Source: Thamnocephalis sphaerospora
Taxonomy: Eukaryota > Zoopagomycota > Zoopagomycetes > Zoopagales > Sigmoideomycetaceae
Direction of reading: 5' to 3'
DNA length: 30,554 nucleotides
Assembly: GCA_003614735.1 (NCBI GenBank)
Contig: KZ992564.1
Span: forward strand, 1 to 30,554
The notes beneath the pieces were generated by a model that worked only from the letters and a program-made list of their open reading frames with translations, was not told where the DNA came from and searched no databases. The position numbers were made by a program, and so were the translations under genes. Below, one piece after another: positions 11,616-22,114 of the stretch. Positions within the stretch are counted from its first letter, which is position 1. Each line of letters starts with the position of its first letter.

Positions 11616-12292
11616 CTAGCTGTCTGAAAACACACTCTTCGCATACGGTTTAGCGTGAATTGCCTCCACTGCTGCCTTTACATGCGGATGAGCCTTCATA
11701 TCCAGCTTGCTATCATGGGCGATGGTCGCCAGCATAAAATCTCCATACGATAACTCATCGCCAAGGAGATATGGACCCTGCTCGTTGACGCTCAAGTAGT
11801 ATTCACAAGCCTGCAGAAACTTTGGCACAAAGTGAGGTGTGCTCTGTTCCGAGCTGCCCTTCTCGATAAAGGTGAACTGGGCAAAGCTGGTGAACCAATC
11901 GTTGATCAGATCGGCGTACACGTCCACCAGATACTCCTCATCTGCGGTGTGTCCGGTGTACTTGCCTGTCAGCGCACGTGGATATTAGCATGTGCAGAGA
12001 GCAGCAATGAACGACAATACATCGGCATACCCAAGTGGCGTGACAGATGGCGCAGAATAGGCAGCAAATGAGTGTACGACTTGCCCTCCAGTTCGACAAC
12101 AGGTAGCACACCGTACGGCGATTTGCCGCTTGCAATGTATTTGGCTTTCTCTCCACCAAGCCATTTCTCGTATGAGTAGTTGTGAAGCTCATAGGCAACA
12201 CTGGCATCTTCCAGCAGAAGCTGAATAGGACCTCGACGCATGATCAGCGGCAGCCCGAGGTAGTGCAGGGTGACTTTGTCGGAGATGGTCAT
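11616..12292 (-). CDS. Glutathione S-transferase, cytosolic type, two exons
   Basis: The family conjugates glutathione to electrophiles or isomerises and reduces them, in the cytosol. Exons on the minus strand are 12292-12031 and 11965-11616, joined through a 65-bp intron with G|GC phase; the product is 203 aa, normal for the family. The thioredoxin-like N-terminal domain (about residues 1-82) includes VTLHYLGLPLIMRRGPIQLLLED and the glutathione-loop region YGVLPVVELEGK with the VP-type turn. SYTHLLPILRHLSRHLG replaces the usual 'xSxAILRYL' helix. The all-helical C-terminal domain has NEQGPYLLGDELSYGDFMLATI, matching the family 'LTxADF' N-capping box. A tyrosine in the YLG segment near residue 11 is the likely catalytic residue. 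The layout is sigma/alpha-like. The gene converges on the nucleoporin gene with 241 bp between stops and lies beside tyrosinase on the same strand. Confidence 0.85.
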
Positions 12293-12900
12293 TCTGGTAT
12301 AGACTCTGATCTTGCGTGGCAGTGCGACCAGTGCTGTTCTGGCTAGAATATCTGCGATGGACTAATGTGTGGATACGGTGAGCTGGAACTGCAGCGTAAA
12401 AATGGCGGGATTTTGTAGCAAGCGGTACGCGTGGCGCCAACTACCAACGTGAGCCGAATGGACATGCACGCGAAGGCATACGCAAAGGCGCATGGCAGCC
12501 GAAACCGCGTGCGCAACACCAATCCGCCGGGTAATACCCGCTCACACGACGCCTTTGCCGCCTCATAGGTGACACAGACGCGCTAACTGGACATGCTTGC
12601 GCGTACAGGCACATCAAACAGCATGATTGACGCGCGCAAAGGTGTAGCATTCGTGTGCTGCATGCGCAATGCAAGTCACGCTGCTTCATTACACACGGTA
12701 ATGACGTTGGTCTGATATCAAGCGTGGTACAGCAAGAAGCGCTCATTGTCATTTGCATACAATGCGTTTTTGCGCACTGGATAGAAGCACCACGCGCCTC
12801 CACTCGCAGCTCAATAGGTTCAGCCAAACATGCGCTAAGTTTAACCCCCCCACAAAATTTATTCCTACAGAGACAGACGGGCAAAGTGTCATCCAACCGA
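12293..12900. other. Intergenic: GST upstream region and tyrosinase 3' region
   Basis: These 608 bp lie between the GST start and the tyrosinase stop, both on the minus strand. They must contain the tyrosinase 3' end and the GST promoter. A run of C (near 12846) followed by an A-rich stretch lies just beyond the tyrosinase stop. No recognisable gene, RNA or repeat was seen; open frames here show no conserved motif. Confidence 0.5.
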
Positions 12901-14403
12901 TTACGGGACCACAGAAACGCCATAGTCACTGCGCAGTACGCGCGCTCCCTCGGATCCCACCAGGTTGGCCACCGAAGCGGTGGCATTCTGCTGTTGTGTA
13001 GCATCAAGAACGCCAAGCGACGCAGCCGCATTATTCACCAGGGCATCAACGCGCACACTGCCATCCTGGGCCTTGGGCACGTCGATCGGAATAACGGTAC
13101 GGGAGCGCGACAGGGCCATCTCGTTCTGGCTGCGGCCAAGAGCTGCGAGAGTTTGTGGGCGACTAATAAGTGCCGACGGTGACACGTAGCCGCGTGCACT
13201 GTTGACCTGTGCGGCAACTTCACCAAGCATCGCCTCCAGACTGCGCACCAGATTACGATCGAGGAAATTCATGCGAATGTTCTCCTCTGGAATAGGTTTG
13301 CACGCACGGATGGCGTTTAGGTCGCTGCGGTCGCCCTGGTCTGGCAGCCGGCTGCTACGTGTCCTGCGACGTGCGTCTACGGCAGCAGTGCTGGTGTAGC
13401 GACCGACAGCGCGGCGCCTCAAACCAGTGGTCGGGGTGTTGGTGGCGCTAGCAGTAGCGCTAGGGTTACCGGTGGCGGCGCTAGGAGTGTTGGGTGCGCT
13501 AGCAGGAGCGGCAATGGTACGCTGTATCACACCGGTGTAGGTGTAGCAAAGATTACGGGTATCCATGACATCTCGCGCACGCGTATTAAACGGCTGGAGC
13601 ATGTCTGTAAGCTGAGCATTGCTGCCGTCGGAATTACGTCCGTTGTAGCTCCATAGGTTCTGCTGGCTGCGCGCCTGCCACTGTGCCCACTGGCGGTCTA
13701 CGAATGAGTGGTGCACAAAGAAGAGCGGGTCATTGGGGCTGTACATGGTGTCCATGTCGCCGGCAATGTTGCTGTGAACAATGTTGTGCGGCGGCGCTTC
13801 TGTCCATGCATTAAAGGTGGCGTAGTCTGTCGCACGGTTTGCTATCGCTAGCAGTGCTTCAGGCGAGTAGAAGGCGCCAAGACGGTTGCCAAGATTGAAC
13901 TGCCGCTGCAGGCAGCGCTGCTGAGGATAGTAGATGCGGAAGTTGGCAAATTGCCCGTCAACAACACAGTTGTCGCCGCTGCGTCCATTGCCGCCAAACC
14001 AAGTACGAGAAAGCACCCATGATGTCTCTGGGGCTTGCGAGTCGATGGACCAATCCCAGTATGGCAGCGCGACGTCAGGGTCAATTAGCTGCAGCTGATA
14101 TTCAAAGGACCGGATGAAAATACGATGCCAGGCAAGAAACTGGGCGTTGCCGTGCGCCTGGACGCGGAACTGGTTGTGCGTAAATGCATACCAGTCAAAC
14201 ACGTTTGGGCGCGGGCGTGCCTGTAGCGCCTGGACTGCGCGGAAGAAGGCGGTAAGTCTCTGAATCGGCATGGACCGCAGCTCCTGGCGCTCAAGAACCC
14301 TGCAGCCTTGAGCAGCAACTAGCTGTGGGCCGGTGGTTCCGGCGCCGATCAGTGTGCACGCGGCTGCGACGAGCGCGAGTGCGGTGGTGCGAAGAAGGCG
14401 CAT
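12901..14403 (-). CDS. Secreted tyrosinase (type-3 copper monophenol/o-diphenol oxidase), single exon
   Basis: Tyrosinases oxidise phenols and catechols to quinones for melanin or phenolic cross-linking. The 500-aa product starts with a signal peptide: MRLLR, then a hydrophobic Ala/Leu core to about residue 31. Copper site A is made by H76 (FTHNQF), H84 and H93 (HGNAQFLAWHRIFIRSFE), followed by LPYWDWSID. Copper site B is made by H206 and H210 (HNIVH) and H231/H232 (NDPLFFVHHSFVDRQW). The core ends near residue 290, close to CYTYTG, which corresponds to the tyrosine motif that ends the core domain in the family. An Ala/Thr/Pro-rich linker (about 295-328) leads to a basic stretch with RRR and RRRTRSSR, possible proprotein cleavage sites, then a 140-residue C-terminal extension. 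Such extensions often keep the enzyme latent. No intron is needed, unlike most neighbours. Confidence 0.93.
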   Translation of the reverse strand: MRLLRTTALALVAAACTLIGAGTTGPQLVAAQGCRVLERQELRSMPIQRLTAFFRAVQALQARPRPNVFDWYAFTHNQFRVQAHGNAQFLAWHRIFIRSFEYQLQLIDPDVALPYWDWSIDSQAPETSWVLSRTWFGGNGRSGDNCVVDGQFANFRIYYPQQRCLQRQFNLGNRLGAFYSPEALLAIANRATDYATFNAWTEAPPHNIVHSNIAGDMDTMYSPNDPLFFVHHSFVDRQWAQWQARSQQNLWSYNGRNSDGSNAQLTDMLQPFNTRARDVMDTRNLCYTYTGVIQRTIAAPASAPNTPSAATGNPSATASATNTPTTGLRRRAVGRYTSTAAVDARRRTRSSRLPDQGDRSDLNAIRACKPIPEENIRMNFLDRNLVRSLEAMLGEVAAQVNSARGYVSPSALISRPQTLAALGRSQNEMALSRSRTVIPIDVPKAQDGSVRVDALVNNAAASLGVLDATQQQNATASVANLVGSEGARVLRSDYGVSVVP

Positions 14404-14849
14404 GGTGCGTTGGTAGGGTCAAGGTGATGAGATAGCTGGCAATCAGCGTGGCGTGCCCCAAGCGAAAAGGTGATCTTGAGCGCGGAAAGCTGGCCAAACT
14501 CTATGGTATCGGCAACGCTGAGGTGTACCGAAAGAGTAATCAACGGTGATATAGCGATGAGGTGAATCAAGCTTTGGTCGTGTGTTGGATCAACCAAGGT
14601 AAAGACGGTGCGGTGAAGACCAGTAGGCGGTGTGGCACTCGTGCAGGCTGACCAAAGCAGCCAAAGTGTAAGGGTAGGCGATGAAGGATAGATACGATGG
14701 TTGTATGCCCGTATCAGCCGCCAAGTGCAATTTCGACGCGGTTTTATACGCTGTGTAGGCAGCCGCCGGGGTGCGTAAAGGCCGTCTTCCATAGAGACAT
14801 CCTTTTGCTGCATATCGCGTAGACGTATGCGGTCTCTGACGATATCGGA
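14404..14849 (-). promoter_or_regulatory. Upstream region of the tyrosinase gene
   Basis: This stretch separates the tyrosinase start from the small 85-codon frame upstream on the same strand. It contains a TATA-like box about 340 bp before the start codon. A long minus-strand frame (154 codons) crosses it, but its Ser/Thr/His/Leu composition shows no family motif, so I read it as leader and promoter rather than gene. Confidence 0.4.
14741..14748 (-). promoter_or_regulatory. TATA-like box upstream of tyrosinase
   Basis: Read on the minus strand the bases are GCGTATAAAACCGCG, a close match to a TATA element flanked by GC. It lies about 340 bp upstream of the tyrosinase ATG, implying a leader of roughly 300 nt if used. 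Assignment is by sequence match and position only. Confidence 0.35.
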
Positions 14850-15107
14850 CTATTTTCGGCCTGGTTTTCGAACCGCTCCACCGGCCGAGCTGACTGGTAC
14901 GGACTGAAACAGTAACGCGTCGGGTCGGCTCCTGTAACGCTGCAATACTCTGTTTTGCAGCTGCCATAGACCTGCTCCTAGTGCAACTGTAACCGAAACG
15001 GGTACTAGCGCTAGTTTGTAATACCGATGCCGCAGATTACGAAGGCTGTAGCGAGACTCAAAGGCCGCAAAGCCTAGATTCTCGTGGAATGCCAAACGCC
15101 ACCACAT
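14850..15107 (-). CDS. Candidate small single-pass membrane protein, 85 aa
   Basis: I do not recognise this gene with confidence. The frame encodes a basic, aromatic N-terminus (MWWRLAFHENLGFAAFESRY, then SLRNLRHRYYK). One hydrophobic segment follows (LALVPVSVTVALGAGLWQL, about residues 33-51), then a basic tail ending GGAVRKPGRK. The general plan, a short matrix-like basic region, one helix and a tail with a 'RPD' motif, recalls small mitochondrial inner-membrane proteins such as NI9M/NDUFA4-type subunits. The diagnostic tail residues (PxxW, PxPW) are not seen. The frame is open further upstream to 15392, so the chosen Met (15107) is a guess. It could also be a chance frame in an otherwise gene-poor stretch. 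Confidence 0.3.
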   Translation of the reverse strand: MWWRLAFHENLGFAAFESRYSLRNLRHRYYKLALVPVSVTVALGAGLWQLQNRVLQRYRSRPDALLFQSVPVSSAGGAVRKPGRK

Positions 15108-17049
15108 TCCGCGAAATAACTGCCGAACCGGTGAAACGCCTGGTAGAGCGCATTCGGCTAAGATTTTGCCTTGTGCCATGCAGTATACTACAGGGCGTCC
15201 GTGCGTCATCGGTCGGACAGGCTGTCGGGCTTGGTAACGACATGGAACGTGTGATTCGGCGGTGGCAACATCGCATGGCGCAACACCCTTCCATTGGTGC
15301 TCTATGCCGCTGGAGACATTGCTGGCACCACAAGAATAGCTGCAGGGATGGTGTATCATTATGTGGCACGCAGTGTCAGCTCCAGCCTGCAAACACTGAA
15401 GCCTGTATGCCGCAAAGTGAATACTGCTGCCACTGCGGCTCTGCGATTACCGTGTTTGAGCATAAATGCCGCACCTCCTCAGTTTGAGACTGATCTACCG
15501 CCGTGCTGTAAGGCACAGTAGTATTCTGGCAAGAACGCCATAGCAGAAGACCGCTGGCGTACCGCCTCGGTCCGATATCGGTGGGACTGTAGGCAGCAGA
15601 ATGACGGCTGTACTACTCTACGCATAAACGCTGAGGCTGGAAGCAAGATGGCTCGGCTTGTGTAATTTCAGGCCAGCGATCGATGCGTGCAAGCAATGCG
15701 CCAGTGCTGTGACTTCCAATGCCAACTATACAAACGATGTAGCCTTCCAAGATGGCGATCGTAATGAAGATTTACCATTTATGTTTCAAACAGACAATAC
15801 ACCGCAAGAACGTGCATAGGCGTTGTGAGGCAACGCGGTGCAACTCATACCGTCGGCATTCTTGCGGACCCATGTTCAAGGCGCGCCTCAAAAGTGTCAT
15901 GCTATCCCGCCACAGCTGTAATGGTATTTGTGACCCTCACGCTTGCAGCCGGTACTACTGAGACGCTTTCCTGCCGCTATGCCAAGCGCTTGGCCAGAGA
16001 ATGGCGTGAGCGGCGGCCCACACAACGACAAGCGCATTGAGGTGGAGTCCACATTTGGCAAGCGGATATCACACAAACTGGATGACAAGCCTCTGCAAAG
16101 CTGCACTACGGCCCTGGCAGCCAGCGCACAACTTGATCCACTGCTATCGCAGATCGCGCATGCCTAACAGCCACCCCGTAAAAGGGCGGTATATGCAATT
16201 ACGTTCACAGTAAAGGCGCCGGTGCCGGCCGTGCGTGGGAACACATCGGGACAGTATACGGTAGCGTAGCGATGGCAACCCGCGTGCTCAGGCCTTAGCC
16301 CATGTCAACGGTCAGATATCAATGCGCTTTGGCAGTTTACGCGCTGAAACGTTCTTGTTGCAACATCAATGTGTAATGTAAAAAATGGTTGATTTTATTG
16401 AGTAGGCAGCATAGAATTACGCGTCAACGCCGCTATTTTGGCCATCTCGTTCTACTGACACATGCGCAGCAGTATGTAATCTACTAAGCGCTATAACGCG
16501 AGGTGGATACTATTGCCACGCCAGCCGCTCCGGGCCTTCGTGCTTTTGCTACCCGCATGTGCCTGCTGTGGTCGATTTTCAAGCTGAGCAGATCGCCATA
16601 ACTGCATTGTCAGCTGGCGGCGTGGCAATTGGCGCGAGTGCACGCGTTGGCTCCGGTGTGCATACCGGACGGATGGTCAGGTCACCGTCTCTTGATATCA
16701 CAGGCGTGAGATTACATCTGCTAAACGTGAATGCACCACGGTAACCGTCGGCTCAGCATGCGGCCTGCTTTGAAGCGCGACTGACACACATGGACAATGC
16801 TTGGTGCCCGCTAGCACCAGCTCTATGCAGCAGCGGCGCAAGCGTGACGTCATGAGAATGTACCAGTATACTGCGCGTTGATATGCTGTGGAATGCGTCA
16901 AGTCACTGTTCATCGGCCGTTATGTATACGGTCGCGCGTGACAGTTAAATAAACGGCATTCTACATTGCGCACACGGAACCGACCACTCTTTATACTCGC
17001 TAGTTCTCTGTAAAACTCTGCCACCCAGCATCATCACGACCACGCCACA
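15108..17049. other. Gene-poor intergenic stretch upstream of the first acyl-CoA ligase
   Basis: About 1.9 kb without a gene I can defend. The promoter of the plus-strand ligase must lie in its last part; TTTATACT near 16990, about 55 bp before the ATG, is a possible core element. A plus-strand frame ending at 16167 has balanced composition (KRIEVESTFGKRISHKLDDK, from about 16030) and overlaps a frame with one hydrophobic stretch (VMVFVTLTLAAG). Neither resembles a known family, and I leave them uncalled. No repeat or RNA gene was seen. Confidence 0.4.
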
Positions 17050-18918
17050 ATGGTCATCTACCGCTCGCCGCTTGCCAATGTGCCGGCCGTCGAAGAGGAT
17101 CTCTACCATTACTTATTTGAGAGTACAGATAAGCCTGCAGATAATGCGGTGATGTACGTTGATCCAGACAGCCGTGTCAGCTGCACCTTTGGCAGTCTGC
17201 GTACGCAAGTGAGATGTTTTGCAGACGCACTACGCAGCAAATTTGGTGCAAGGCGCGGTGATGTGATAGCTTTTATCCTTCCAAACAGTGTAAGTAACGG
17301 TGGCGCTTGCGGATTGCCTCTCGAGTCGCACATTTACACGCTGAACGCGTCTTGTAGATGGAGTTTCCCCTGCTGCTCTTTGGCGCAATTGCCGCTGGGC
17401 TTACGGTCACCGCCGTCAATCCAGCCTATCCGGCAGATGACGCCGTCCACCAACTGCAAGACTCTGACGCACGGTTTCTTGTTGCGGATCACGCCACAAT
17501 GGAGGCTTCTCTGCATATTGCATCTGCAGCAAACATTCCAGAAGACCGTGTCCTGATGGTGGGGGCACCTATGGAAAAAGAGGAGCATCAGCACGGGTGG
17601 AAAGCGCTAGACGTTTTTATGGAGGGCGCGCGTGCAAACACCCCTGCTCGTCTACCCCGGTGTGAGCTAAAGACCACCGCGGCCGTAATATGTTACACCT
17701 CTGGCACAACCGGTGAGTGCACCAGTCTACGCAAGTCGCTCATTGGGGCTTTTAGCTCATCGGCGTTGCAATCGACCAGGCAAGTCCAAGGGGGCCATGA
17801 TCACGCACAGCAACATCGTCAACCGGTTGGAATGCTACAAGCAGTTTGACTGCCCATACTATGCCCGGTTCTCGCAGCCGCTTGTGCAAATCAGCTATCT
17901 GCCATTCTATCACATCTTTGGCGTGGTAACGGGGATTCTCATGCCATTTCAGCGTCGCTCGCCTGTTGTCATCATGCGGCAGTATCAGCTGGAGCGCCTG
18001 CTTTCACTTACCCAAGAGTACCGCGTTCAGCTTCTCTACGTTGTCCCACCCATTTGTGTTTCCTTGGCCACAAGTCCCTTGGTGGACAAGTACGACCTAT
18101 CCTGTCTGCGCGAGATCATCAGCGCATCAGCGCCGCTGGCCCAGGAACTCATCGACACCGTGCACCGAAGACTGAATATTGATGTGCGTCAGCAGTATGG
18201 CATGACAGAGATGACCATGATGACGCATGCGACATTGCCGGAACAGTCAAATCAAGCAAATGTTGGCGTTCTCATGGCCAACACCGAGGCCAAACTGATC
18301 GACAGTGAAGGACGCGGTACGTTTACATGGCGCAACACGACGATCATATGCGCTGCTCACGTTTGTCGCAAATAATCAGAGCTGCCAGCTGGTGCGACAG
18401 GTGAACTGTGCATTCGCAGCACTGGCAACATCATCGGCTACCGAAACAATCCAGAGGCCACGGCCGCTACCATTGACACCGACGGCTACATACACACAGG
18501 AGACATTGCAAGCGTGGATGAGCAGGGCCGTTTCCAAATTGTAGATCGCATCAAGGAAGTAATCAAGTACAAAGGCTTTCAAGTCGCGCCCACAGAGTTG
18601 GAGGATCTACTTTGCACGCATGAAGCAGTTTCCGATGCGGTAGTGGTTCCGGTGGAACAGCCTCTGCAAGGTACCGAGCTACCAAAGGCGCTGGTGGTAC
18701 TCAATGCCAATTATGTTGGCAAAATCGATCCGCAAGACCTGGCACAGTACATTGCCGACCGTGTGGTAGCCTACAAGAAGCTGCGTGGTGGAGTCGAGTT
18801 TATCGACGCCATCCCGTACTCTCCTGCCGGGAAAAAACTGCGTCGCGTGCTGCGCGAACGCGAGAATTCACCCATAGGAATCGCAAGTGGAGTCGCGATG
18901 GGTAACAGCACAGCGTAA
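17050..18918 (+). CDS. 4-coumarate-CoA-ligase-like acyl-CoA synthetase, four exons
   Basis: An ANL-superfamily enzyme that adenylates a carboxylic acid with ATP and transfers it to CoA; the exact substrate cannot be read from sequence. Exons are 17050-17289, 17358-17712, 17780-18316 and 18380-18918, phases consistent, 556 aa. Motifs in order are the P-loop YTSGTTGKSKG (about 193-203, split by an intron after the last TTG), LPFYHIFG (about 239-246), the adenylate-binding YGMTE (338-342), YIHTGD, the hinge RIKEVIKYKGFQVAPTELE, and SPAGKKLRR with catalytic lysine at about K529. The usual GSxGxLxPN segment is altered to NVGVLMANTEAK. There is no C-terminal SKL-type peroxisome signal; the end is GNSTA. 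It is clearly paralogous to the intronless ligase at 23200-24849 (both share VEFIDxIPxSPxGK and DRIKExIKYKGFQVAP) but more divergent. Confidence 0.9.
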
Positions 18919-19234
18919 AGCGGTATTACTGTGGCGCTCTCTTCGGCGCTCTCTGCTGCGTGCACATTGAGGCAAAAGCACGCAGATTCTGTCATAGCAG
19001 CATTAATAAGCATGTTTGTCCACTTTGAAAGGCACATCATTTGTCTGTATTTGCGCACCAGTGACTTTTGGCTAGTGTGCCACGCTATGTTTAGACCATC
19101 CGTCAATGCACGCATGTAATGACGTTATACGGCCGATTGCACAGCACCGATTCCACATGAATTGCGAGAAATCACCCGCAGTTATACTGTTGTAGCGCCA
19201 ATGACCTGAATGCTGCGGCAATTTACTCGTCAGC
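18919..19234. other. Convergent intergenic region
   Basis: These 316 bp lie between the stop codons of two genes transcribed toward each other, so both 3' untranslated regions lie here and may overlap. No gene or repeat was seen. Confidence 0.6.
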
Positions 19235-22114
19235 TTAGTTGCCAAAGGGGCTAACAATATGATAATGGCGGTCCTTGGGCTTCCGAAAGCTCCGAGAAGT
19301 GACACTAGTTGTTGTACTAACACCACAGGGCTCTGAAAATTGGGCAGGAGAACACAGTTCAGCATTCAACCCCGTAGAGTCTCGTCTCGGCGTAACGTAG
19401 CGTGATTCCGCATGGACGTTGTCGTGCCTCCCTATGGTTGCAAAGGTATCCTCGCTTTCCAACGGGATAGATCTCAGCGAGTAGGCCGAGAGTGATATAC
19501 CGTAAGGACCCCAGGATGTCTCTGCACCGCCACCCTCAAGGTGACTCTGCTCACCGGCATACTCGGAGAATATCTCTGAGGTTATATCGCGGATTCTTGG
19601 CCGACTTGCTAGTGGTTTCAGACGACTAAACTTGTACCCAAATGATGCGCTCTCTTTGGACGTTTCGGCTGCAATACTTGTTAGATCAGCTGGACGCAGC
19701 CCAGATGTGTCTGACATAGGCACGTTGCTATCGCAGCCAGAGCTGGCGCTGCTGATATTGGCATGCGCAAACCACACGGTCTCCACAGTGGCTGTCGCCC
19801 GTGGGTACAGGGGATATGTGCTGTCTGCATCGACTGCCTGGCGAATAAAGCTGTTTTGAGCTGTCATGACATTGCTTGGATCCAGACAGGAGCTAGGACA
19901 ATCGCTGGTGTTGCCATAGTTTAGCGTCGATTCTACCGGATTTTGGTATTGTGTCGGCGTGATATACAGCGTACAGTCGATGTCTGCTGGCATACAGTCA
20001 TTCCGCCTGCCAGTGCCGGCGGCCCTGCTGCTAGTACGCGGGTGGACATTCAGTACTGGCACCGAACGTACTGGAGCGGGCTTGGTTCCGACAGCATTAT
20101 ACGAGCATGAGATGCCTGTGAATATGTTGCGCGATGCAGGTTGTGCCGGTAGCACGTTGCATTTACGATCAAGCAGAGCGTAAACGTGGACTCTTCATCC
20201 TGCGTGGACCCACAGTAGCCGCCACCAGTGCGATAAAAAGGTCTTTCCTCGGCGGAAAAGGAGAATATGCCGTCTGCAAAATGCTTCTCATGGGTATGTG
20301 CTGTCCTCTCGTTGTAGTGCGGAAACACACCCTTTCCGTCATCAAGAAGCGCCGTGCACGAATGTGCAGATCCTTTTCTCGTAGGCCGTCTGCTGATGTA
20401 CTCTGCGCTTTCAGGCAAGGGCGGTGTTCTGGTTAGGGGCGGCAGTTCGGCGCCACTGGTCAGCGACAAAAAGTAAGATGGACCATAGATGCCGGTTGAT
20501 GCTGCGTTCAGGATTCCAGGTCTGCGCCAGGGCTGTCCCGTCTCCAGCAGATAGACGAGCAACAAAGCGGAGCACCTCAGCAGCATGGAAATATCGGTAA
20601 TGAGCTTGACTGCCAGATTGCCATAGGCAGTCGTGCCGAATGGCAGCGCGGCCATGACGTGGTGCACCGCCATCAGCAAATAGCCAAGTATACCAATCGC
20701 CGACATATGTCCTAGCCATTTGAGTGCTCGCTCCGCGCGTAGCGAAATAAACTTATCGGTCCGTCGAAGGCAAACGACGCTGTAAAGTAGGAGAATCTGG
20801 CTGACCAGTGAAAAGAGCAATGCGTTAAGCATTGCAACGCTTAGTGCAACTAAATCCAGGATTCGAGGCATCGTAACATGATAGGTGTATATCCGGAGCA
20901 GAAACACGGCAGGGCTCAGAACTGTACCAAGAAGCAGTAGAATGCGGAGGATGCGGACACCCTGCTTTGGCTGTACGCTTACAAATGTTGCCAGCCACAC
21001 ATAAAGGAGTAAGCCGTATCCCAGTGCGGCAGCAAGCGACGATGACTGAGCCAGAATCAGCGAGATTAGCGTCAAATAGCCTAGTCGGTTTGCTGCAATC
21101 AGCAATCCAGTGGCGATGAGCCCTAAGCCCAGCACGGCAGCGCGAAAATCAAGCGCTGCTTGCGCATAATACACTCGGCGGGCAAACAGATACAGGCCAG
21201 TCAGGGTAACCAGCATTGTCTAGCATTGGATAGGTCGCACGTCAAACACCATCTGGTAGCATATACGTGACACGCTACATACCAGACCGTCAACAGACCA
21301 CCTAAATGCCGTAAATAGAGAGGATGAAAATATACGGCCCCATGTGCTTAAATCTATTGAAGATGGTCATCTTTGTATCAGCAGTCCGGCGTGTGCCGTG
21401 ATAGCCACGATAGCACCTACCGTACGTCGCAGTCACCGAAACTGCTGGCGCACGTTCCGGAAGAGTATTCAGCCAGTCAAGCGTATTGATACGTAGCGGC
21501 ACCATAAGCGTATCCAGTGCAGGCAACCCGTCAGGCATTTCCAGGCTAGAGGCGGTATACGGCTCGCTCCAGGACGCTTGACGCTGCTCAACATCCTCGT
21601 TACCATCCACGGCCACGCCCTCGTCAATGCCAATGCTGCCACGGAGATAAGGAACAAATATGGCCGCTGCTGTAGGCTTCTGCAGGCCGGCTGCAGAAAG
21701 GGCCGCCGCGTACTGGCTACCGCGGGACACAGCAGCAACAGCCTGAACGTACGTGGAGCATCCGGCATTCTGAGCCTCCGCCCATGAAATCCCGGCAATG
21801 AGCAGAGCCGCAGGGTTGTCGGAACCAGTAGAATTGGCACTTTCAAGCGGTGCTGGATCTGGAGTGCGTAGCTGGCAGTTGCCGTCACTTTGTGGCGCAA
21901 AGCGCGCACGCACTAACTCGGCCTTCACGGACTCTGCTTGATCTCTGCCGAAAAACGCTGGAGGCTGTGCTAGAAAATATCCAACTGCCGACAGCCGCAC
22001 AATTGCATCACCCGTATATACGGTAAGTGCACCATGCGCCACTGCCGCCGTCCAGCCCAGCAGCAGTAGCAGCAGCAGTAATAGACACGCCACATTGCGT
22101 AAGACCGTACGCAT
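19235..22114 (-). CDS. Receptor-like membrane protein: signal peptide, PA-like luminal domain, about seven TM helices, long cytoplasmic tail
   Basis: I do not recognise a named family. My minus-strand model has exons 22114-21417, 21301-21283, 21219-20214 and 20115-19235, with matching phases, giving 867 aa. Residues 1-30 are a signal peptide with a long Leu run. Residues 31-233 form a luminal domain whose strings AALLIAGISWAEAQNAGCSTYVQAVAAV and TLMVPLRINTLDWLNTLP resemble a protease-associated (PA) domain. Seven hydrophobic segments follow at about 242-252, 265-285, 299-320, 329-350, 358-389, 410-432 and 443-465; the first is short. The tail (about 470-867) is Ser/Thr-rich and hydrophilic with no domain I recognise. 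Exon 2 is only 19 nt, and its donor and acceptor were chosen to satisfy frame, so that region and the exon 3/4 joint are the weakest points. The tail could alternatively be a separate gene. The role may be sorting or sensing, by analogy with PA-TM proteins; this is inference. Confidence 0.6.

Noticed and set aside
12441-13031. 196-codon minus-strand frame overlapping the tyrosinase 3' end
   Set aside because: It overlaps the tyrosinase coding end in another frame, is Cys/Arg-rich with no family motif, and looks like a chance frame.
15240-15520. Plus-strand strings WQHRMAQHPSI and AAGDIA suggesting an Mpv17/PMP22-family protein
   Set aside because: The two strings lie in different frames, the spacing from HP to GD is too short for the family, and no further family motif follows; no splice could repair it.
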